From Daldinia sp. FL1419 (Eukaryota; Ascomycota; Sordariomycetes; Xylariales; Hypoxylaceae): DNA of 64,000 nucleotides. Below, piece after piece: positions 57,114-64,000 of this stretch. The position numbers and the translations under genes were made by a program. The stretch is from NCBI GenBank assembly GCA_025201765.1, contig MU623349.1:248001-312000 (forward strand), written 5' to 3'. Every line of letters starts with the position of its first letter. Position 1 is the first letter of the stretch. The notes below the pieces were generated by a model. That model was not told where the DNA came from, did not search any database, and saw nothing but the letters and a program-made list of their open reading frames with translations.

Positions 57114-58481
57114 TCACGCTCGTTGGCCGGCTATAGATGGCCTTCTTGCTGTCCAGATATACCTACTCCCTGAATCAGTTTCATCAAGACGGGTAGCGGC
57201 ATTCGAACTTACATGGTGCAGTAAGCTTTTAATCTGCGGGAGCACATTTCCTTCCGCACTTTTGAAATTAAATTTTCAACATGTTCCGGGTCGTAACCGT
57301 TCATTCTGGTTAAAGGAGCTATTGTTATGGCTTGCAACCCCTTCGTAATCCCGAAGTTAAACCACCTACCCATCTCCTTTTCTCGCGCATCGTCAGGCCA
57401 AGAATTGAATGGGATCCGCTTGCTTGTTTGCTCAACATCGACATAGCCGAGACTCTGTAACAATCCTACAGTGTGGGGGTTCACTGTAATAGGCCGCCCA
57501 GCCCTCTCCATAGCTCCGGTCAGCTCGCGAGCCCATATTCGAAGCGAAGAGTCCTCGGGTAGTTCTCCGTCTTCGGACTTGGGTGTAAGATCGATCTCCA
57601 CGTGTTCGAAGTATCCAGTGCCGGGTTTGAGATATCTATCCGCCACAATTAGTAATTAACTACCACAAGGGTTTGCTGGTTAGATTACAACCATAGCCCG
57701 TACCTGAATACACGATCGTATAAAGACGCCCAACTTGCTATACCCCCTAAAAGCATTTTCATATGAATGAGATCGAAGGAATTCTCATCGACACCGGTCC
57801 AGGGATCTTCGATATCACGCCGCTGAAACTCAACACCCGGTGGGATCCTACATAAAATTAGCGAAGAGAACGGGTACAGGGACAAGCATCATACCTAAGA
57901 GGTTGTATTAAGGAGAGATCCCAACCGAGAATATTGGCTCGTCCTTGATGGCGACTATGAACAGGCCGGTAGGTTAGCCAAGAGTAAAGTTAGTATTTCA
58001 TTGCAACGACGGAGAAGACTCACTCGGCCATGTCAATCACCCATATACCGGTACCACATCCAAGATCTAAGATTCGAGGGTTGGCGGGTAGTGGCCACTG
58101 GCATAGACCTCCGTAGCTGGAGCTATCTTGTCGCGCCACCAGAAAAAACTTATGAAATAGATCCATCCTGTCCATTTCGTCCTAAAAAAGCACTTTAGTC
58201 GAAATCTCGACAATAATCCGTCCCATCAACTCCATACCTCATCCATTGGGAACATATATTTGCCCCTCCGAAAGGTGTCGTAAGAACGTCCATTTTCCGT
58301 ATACCACCATTCCTCCGGTTTCCTGCTTTCGTTTCGATTTGAGGCGGAAGAAGGTAAAATTGGTCCGCTAAATAGTAACGAGGGGTCACATAGTTAGTAC
58401 GCCTTGCAGCAAAGGGGTAAAGACCTAGAGCTCAACATACCCATTCTGGGGGTAAATAGAGCCGTTGCCATTGTGAGCCAT
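57114..58481 (-). CDS. laeA: LaeA-type methyltransferase, global regulator of secondary metabolism
   Basis: This is a nuclear SAM-dependent methyltransferase-fold protein; LaeA partners with velvet proteins to control secondary metabolism and development. There are seven exons: 58441-58481, 58238-58367, 58024-58181, 57895-57954, 57704-57847, 57213-57635 and 57114-57162. All junctions are GT-AG with agreeing phases, and the protein is 334 aa. Characteristic blocks in order are [38 protein letters not shown] motif [12 protein letters not shown] (94-104), [61 protein letters not shown] and the terminal YIWTARRP, which only appears after the last intron. Similarity to LaeA is strong over the whole domain. 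LaeA-like paralogues are numerous in fungi, so true orthology is probable, not proven. It lies about 17 kb from the FAS genes and is not part of that cluster. Confidence 0.88.
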
Positions 58482-61400
58482 GGCGGAAACGGTGTAGCCC
58501 GGTCAGGGCAGTAGGAAAAACGCGCAAAAGGTCGCACGCGACAAGAAACCGTCGTAGAATCGCGGCGCAGGTGTGAAAGAAGGTTGCGACTAAGGCAACA
58601 AGCTCGAGTTGGCGATGCGCTAAGTGCTATAGATAGCTTCAAGAAAAGGCGGATGGATCCAAAGTAGCGGTTCTTAGCTCCAGATACAATTGTCGGTAAA
58701 ATGCACGAACTTGTCGAGGAAAAAAAAGGAGCGGGGGGGGACTAAGAGGATATATAGAGAATGATATCGAGGAAAAAAAATAATGCAGGATAAGACAAGA
58801 CAACGAGGGACAAGTAAGGTACGCGTGCTGAAGAAATCGCGGATTGGAAGATGATATGTGACGATGGCAGTTAGCGGTTGGTTAGCGGTTTAGCGGTTAG
58901 TTATGTAGGTAGTTATGTAGCTAGTGGGGACTAGGATAAGTATTTGGACCCGAGTTTCAATCGAACGAGGTACAACATAAAATTATTTTAGTGCCAACCC
59001 TAGCTTAGGTACCATCTAGTATAGCCTAAGTACCGGACTTCGAGCTGTAATGCAGATCCGTATTCCTTGGACACGCAAGACGCAACGGTGGGGAGAGTAT
59101 AAAAAAAAAAGAGAGATGAATGAATAAGAGAGGGAAAGAGGAAAAAAAAATATATATATATATAACTACCTGTGTAGTAGTAGACAAGTGAGACTTTTTT
59201 TTTTCTTTAAAAAAAGAACCCCCCGAGGTAGAGATAGAGAGATTCCCAACGACAAGGGGATATAATTATGTGTAAAAAGCTACAAGTCATAGGTCATAGG
59301 TTGGAAAGGGGGAAGAAAAAAGACTAAACAGACGTTGGGAACATCGACTTTTGAAGTTATAATAGTGTATCTACCACCTAAGAAGGTATGCATTTAAATA
59401 TGCATGTAGGGTGTGCATGGACAAGCCATGATGCTCACTGGATTAATATCCCACACCGGCTAGCGATGGGTGCTAGGTACGGGGTGTTGGATATGTAGTT
59501 ACTCCTTTGGATGAAGGTTGAAGATGAATGTACAGTACAATCAACATAGGTAGCTACCTCCTAACAAACTGAGAGGTATCCATAGGTAAGATATGTATTG
59601 TACATACCTTTTTCAGGACCACATCCTATACACTACAACGATACTCTTTAGGTACAGCTCATGCATCTCGGAGAAGTTATAGGTGGGTCTCGAAGCAGCC
59701 AAGGAAGCAGCACTAGTGTAAACTTTGCGCTGTACTATATACAACATTATGCACTACTTACCTGCACATACTAACCTGTAGAAACTACAGCCCCTGTCTC
59801 CAATTATTTTTTATATTTTTTTCCCTTCTCGCCTACGTCTACAAACTACCAAGTACCCGGGCCGTCCCATAAGACAACTCCAGGTCTTTCAACTACGTGT
59901 ACCTCATATAGAACGCAACACAGATTCCACTATCATCATCCACCACCGCCAATGTTAAATATGTCACGTAAAAAAAATGATATTTGTGAGGTGGGCAGGG
60001 TATCTAAAGGTGCACCGGGTACAGTTTCTTGGCAAGGCATCTCGATTCAACCCGTCTCAGTTCGTAGCAAGCGGTCTCGGGAATAGTACTACCAACATAC
60101 ACATATCTACGTAATGGCACGCCCCGTTGCCGTGTTTCTTCGATCCGTCCACTTGGTTACGGGTCAAGTGGCTCCTGTAAGGCTTCGGGAGGACCCAGTC
60201 CGCTAAGGCCTAGCCCCACCGATATAGCGCTTCCCCGTCCCGAGGCAGAGGGTCGTGTCTCCTAGGTGGTGTGGTGGTGACACAATACTCGAAGGTAAGG
60301 TACTAGTACAAGATCGATCTTGTGGTAGAGCCTGTGAGATGCAGCAGTAACTAACACATCGAGTATAGCCTCTTCTCCGACTTGTCGTCTCCTCAATGGC
60401 TTCCATCGTACATGCTCTCATACTCTGAGGCCCGAGGGACATGTGTGCGTACTACGGAAAGTGAATGAGAACTATTACATGTGTAGCAACATGTATCGCC
60501 GGCAATACTCTTGTTGCTGGTTACTCCTGGTACCTTCCGGTCTTTCTCAAGAAGCTCAGCTTCGATGGTAGACATAGCAGGCTCCATTGTTAGACAGTCA
60601 AGGTTCCTCTATTGGGATTCCTCGCTAAAGCATCAAAGCCAAACAACCAAACAGTACAAGGGCTTTGAGACATGGTAAGCCACTACACCAAGGGGCAGAT
60701 TTTGTACGCCCGAGTCGAGAAGCCCCCGAGAAGACTCCCCTTAATGCGCCATTGTGAGGTCGCCACAAAGTACAAACCGGAAAGGTGACACCAACATAGA
60801 AGCACTTCAGACCTCCTTAAGTGGATTCCCGTGAACATGCATTACTTTGCGATTACGCCTTGCAACGAGCAACTTCGAAGTCAGGCCACGAGACTGTCTT
60901 AGTCACGGCTCCGTACGGATCTAAGTCACAGTACTTTCTCGCTTCTAAACACTCCCACCAATGACTGGTCGCTTGTGATCCCCTTTAGGATAACCAACAA
61001 CCCTGGCATCCGTTTCCCGCAAGGCATTCCTTGTACTCCCCCAATAATGGAACCGGACGGAGTATACGTAATGTAGCGCTTCTTTCAGGTAGACATCTGT
61101 GATCATTGGTCGCGACCAACCCTCAACTCTGAGGACACCACTATGCCCTCCCGCAGCAACACTAATAAAAGCATTGTAAGATTACTAACATTTGAGCCAC
61201 GCAGTAAATTAATGGAAGCACCTACATACTTACTGGCAATATCTTTGCACCCGTTTTATCTCTTTTGGATATCAGCAATATAGGTTGCGAAGCTTTTTAC
61301 TCGGATTAGCAACTCGAAACCTAAGAGTATTATCTACGATTGAAACATGAGGCTATGGCGACAAGTATACTGGGATTTGGTTTAGTCGTTACGCTTAGCC

Positions 61401-64000
61401 TTGCACTATTACTCAAGGGAACACCGATGGTCTGGTCGGGAATGGAAACATTTCCTTACATCGCGGGGCGTGAACCATAGGGGCGGTAGCGACGGTAAAG
61501 ATCATCGTCTGCGTATGGAGTACGTGCCCCTGACGGGTATTGGGGGGTTTAAACCAGTACCGAGTAGGTACTTATTGTGCCATGTACTTGCAGATGCAAC
61601 TAGGTACGTTGGTCTATCTCGTTTAAGTCCCTCCCGCATAGGAAAACATCGCATGGTCATGTCGGTATATGCAAACTCCTACTGTACTGCATCGCTAATA
61701 AAGCTACTCGCTTCTACTATAGGCACTTCCAACATATTAGCCTTTATTTATATCACCAACCACCACGATCGAGGGACTGCGTCATAAGTCTACTTGAATA
61801 GCAGCTAAATCGGTGCCGCTAATCTCTAGTTGAGCTCCGTTAGCTCGCTTCTTTTGGCGGCGGCCAGGGAATGCAACCTGTACAGACATGACCTTCACCG
61901 ATATTCAGACATATATACCACGTTCATTTATACTAGAGGTGAGAGTTATTGAAACCAACAGGCCCATATCGCAAGTAGTACCACAAGATCTGGGACACAT
62001 TGGGCACATTAGTATAATGGGGCGGTAGAATCTGCTGCGTGCCCCATGGGCCCATCCAAAAGCCTACATTATACACTAACTCGCTAGTTCGAAACGTGTA
62101 TCACCATCTGCCATCGTATCCAAATCTAATACGTACTCTTCGGCCAAGTGACTTCACATGGGCTTGATCAGGCATTTGCGGAAGAGTCCTTGTGGAAGAA
62201 GCCAATCATAACCACGGAGCCGAACCCGACACTATGGAACGCAATTAAGTTACATCTTGGCATTCTCCACTAACAGGTACCTACTTAAAGCTGTGCTGGC
62301 AAGAAGGTTGTCTCGGGACTCGAAATCTTTAGTGAAGAACATTGTAGACCCAGAAATGCTGCAACCATTTCCGACAGGGCAGCGATTCTACCGCTCCATA
62401 GGTACCTAGGTATTCATCAAAGCATTGTTCTAAATCGTATCCCTGGTTCTTCCTAGAGAGAATTGGGTCATCATTCTCACATCAAGGCAAATGCAACTGG
62501 TCAGCTTAGATGCACATCTACTCGGCACCACCCCTGTTCTCGGGCCGGTGTCTACGCCCGAGAACGAAGCAAACTGAGCCGATAAGACCATGGCCGAGCC
62601 GACAACTCAGCTGAAGCCACTGCTGGGCTAGACCACTGCCGATCCCTGATGCATCTACGACTCATATGTTACTCCGATACATACTGCTTAACTTTAGAAT
62701 CGGACTACACCGCGAAAAAGCAGACCGCTCTTGATGCCGATGCACAAAACCCGCTATGGCAACTTTATCGACTCATAGACGAGCAAGCCTTATTCGTGTC
62801 ATGTTCGATCCCATTAACTCATCGGTCCTTCAAATATGAATGTACAACGCTTGTTTACCTTGGAGGCTGTCTCGGTGTCATTTCATTGGACACCGAGCGA
62901 CCGAGCTGGAATTGTAACGGCCGGCGGCATATTAAATGACTAAGTCACCAGTCATATTATAACAAGTAGGTAACTAATAAAGATAGGTTATATCTGTTAT
63001 TTTACTGGTACCTGCATTGATGACCAGCAGGACGGATCTCGCAGGATGGAGACTTTAGGGCTGCGATAACCCGTCACCCGTCACCCTTCACCCTTCACCC
63101 ATCACATTACTGACTTACAAACCCAGGCGAACGTTGGACGAATTCGATATACATTAACTAATCCAGTACCTATACCGCACGACCTACGCGAGACGTACAG
63201 TCATCAACGTACCCTAGCAAGCTACCTTACTTAAGTCATCGCAATAACAACAACAACAATAGTCACATTAATAGGATAGGTAGGTAGGTATCTAAATAAT
63301 TAATATAACTATGATTTAATTACCATACGTCCTATAGCTTCACGTACCCAAGCTAATAACTAGGTAGGTAACCAGACGCGAACAATTCCGAAAAGGGCGC
63401 AAGTCCACTCCATCGAACTGCTGTCTAATTGTATTTCCTCTTTCAAGGTATACCGTAATTATTTATTATTAGTGAGCAAGTACGAAGCCGGTCATTCGGG
63501 CGCGTGCGCTTCTCTCGGCAAAATATTTCTACGGCGCGTCTGTTAGTATTTCCGAGTCCAAGTCTTAGGGATCGCATTGATACCCAGCAGCTATACGACA
63601 ACCAACTATGCTTCAATAAATTCCCAGTCGGTCTTGTTCTAGGATTCACAAGTGCCAATCTCTTGTTAGATTGACCGCTGCTTACATTAACATAACTCCT
63701 CTATTCATTCTCAGGATCTCGGAAACACCGCAAACCTGAGACAGCAATAGGAAGAGACCAGATGCATAGTAGTCGTCTTATCAGGTGATTGGGATGTAGT
63801 ATCGTACAACTTGTATCGTATCCATACGAAGGATTTTATCTGTCAGCCGGGATTTTCAGCTTCTTCTCCCCGGAAGCCACGGGTCTACCGGGCATGCGAT
63901 AAAGTAGGACGAAGAATTTCGTACCCTAGTATGCAAAAGGTCGAGATTCTTGCAAATCATAATAATCACTACCGAACGGGGTTACATCGAGCTTCCTGGT
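58482..64000. other. 5.5 kb with no recognised gene, upstream of laeA
   Basis: No coding region on either strand resembles a family I know. The sequence has poly-A and poly-T stretches (58719-58750, 59101-59160 with a TATATATA run, 59195-59215). TAGG/CCTA runs occur near 63278-63291. An imperfect CACCC[GT]T heptamer tandem lies at about 63070-63104. Short frames (61401-61787, 62649-62939) are unconvincing. It may hold a long laeA leader, a non-coding transcript, or decayed sequence. Confidence 0.5.
63070..63104. repeat. Imperfect heptamer tandem repeat
   Basis: About five copies of a 7-bp unit (CGTCACC, CTTCACC, CATCACA variants) in the spacer near the right edge. It is low complexity with no evident role. 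Confidence 0.7.

Overview
The window is nuclear DNA from a filamentous ascomycete (Pezizomycotina, most likely Sordariomycetes). Genes have short introns (about 47-174 nt) with CTAAC-type branch points. A white-collar-2 photoreceptor subunit, a LaeA-type methyltransferase and a dispersed single 5S rRNA gene are present. Short TAGG/CCTA runs are scattered through the spacers and one AT-rich island looks RIP-mutated. A Xylariales-like host is my impression, not something the sequence proves.

Left part (1-8.7 kb): the 5' 1,046 codons of RAD50 (minus, cut by the window edge), the wc-2 gene, and a small Gly/Asp-rich 'beta-flanking'-type protein. Middle (10.7-40.3 kb): a probable secondary-metabolite gene cluster. 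It holds an FAD phenol-hydroxylase-like monooxygenase, an MFS exporter, a divergent pair (extramitochondrial citrate synthase-like enzyme and a CmcJ/AsaB-like oxygenase), a C2H2 zinc-finger regulator, and a divergent pair of fatty-acid synthase subunits (beta 2,104 aa; alpha 1,569 aa, without the C-terminal phosphopantetheinyl transferase domain). A dedicated FAS plus a citrate synthase lacking a visible targeting signal is the signature of alkylcitrate-type pathways: the FAS would make a medium-chain acyl chain and the citrate synthase would join it to oxaloacetate. The oxygenases would tailor the product and the MFS protein would export it. Both bidirectional core promoters carry dense clusters of the same GGATT/AATCC pentamer, a candidate site for the C2H2 protein.

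Right part (40.5-64 kb): a two-exon ankyrin/zinc-ribbon protein, a transposase relic, an AT-rich element with long RIP-like inverted repeats, a divergent 5S rRNA gene, a Skp1-like paralogue, a CCCH zinc-finger protein, L-arabinitol 4-dehydrogenase, a Mutator-like MITE with a perfect 11-bp target-site duplication, ATP synthase subunit g, and a seven-exon laeA homologue with 5.5 kb of apparently non-coding DNA upstream.

All gene models are by-eye splicings checked for frame, splice sites and family similarity recalled from memory. No database search was run. The larger spacers were read but only partly explained.
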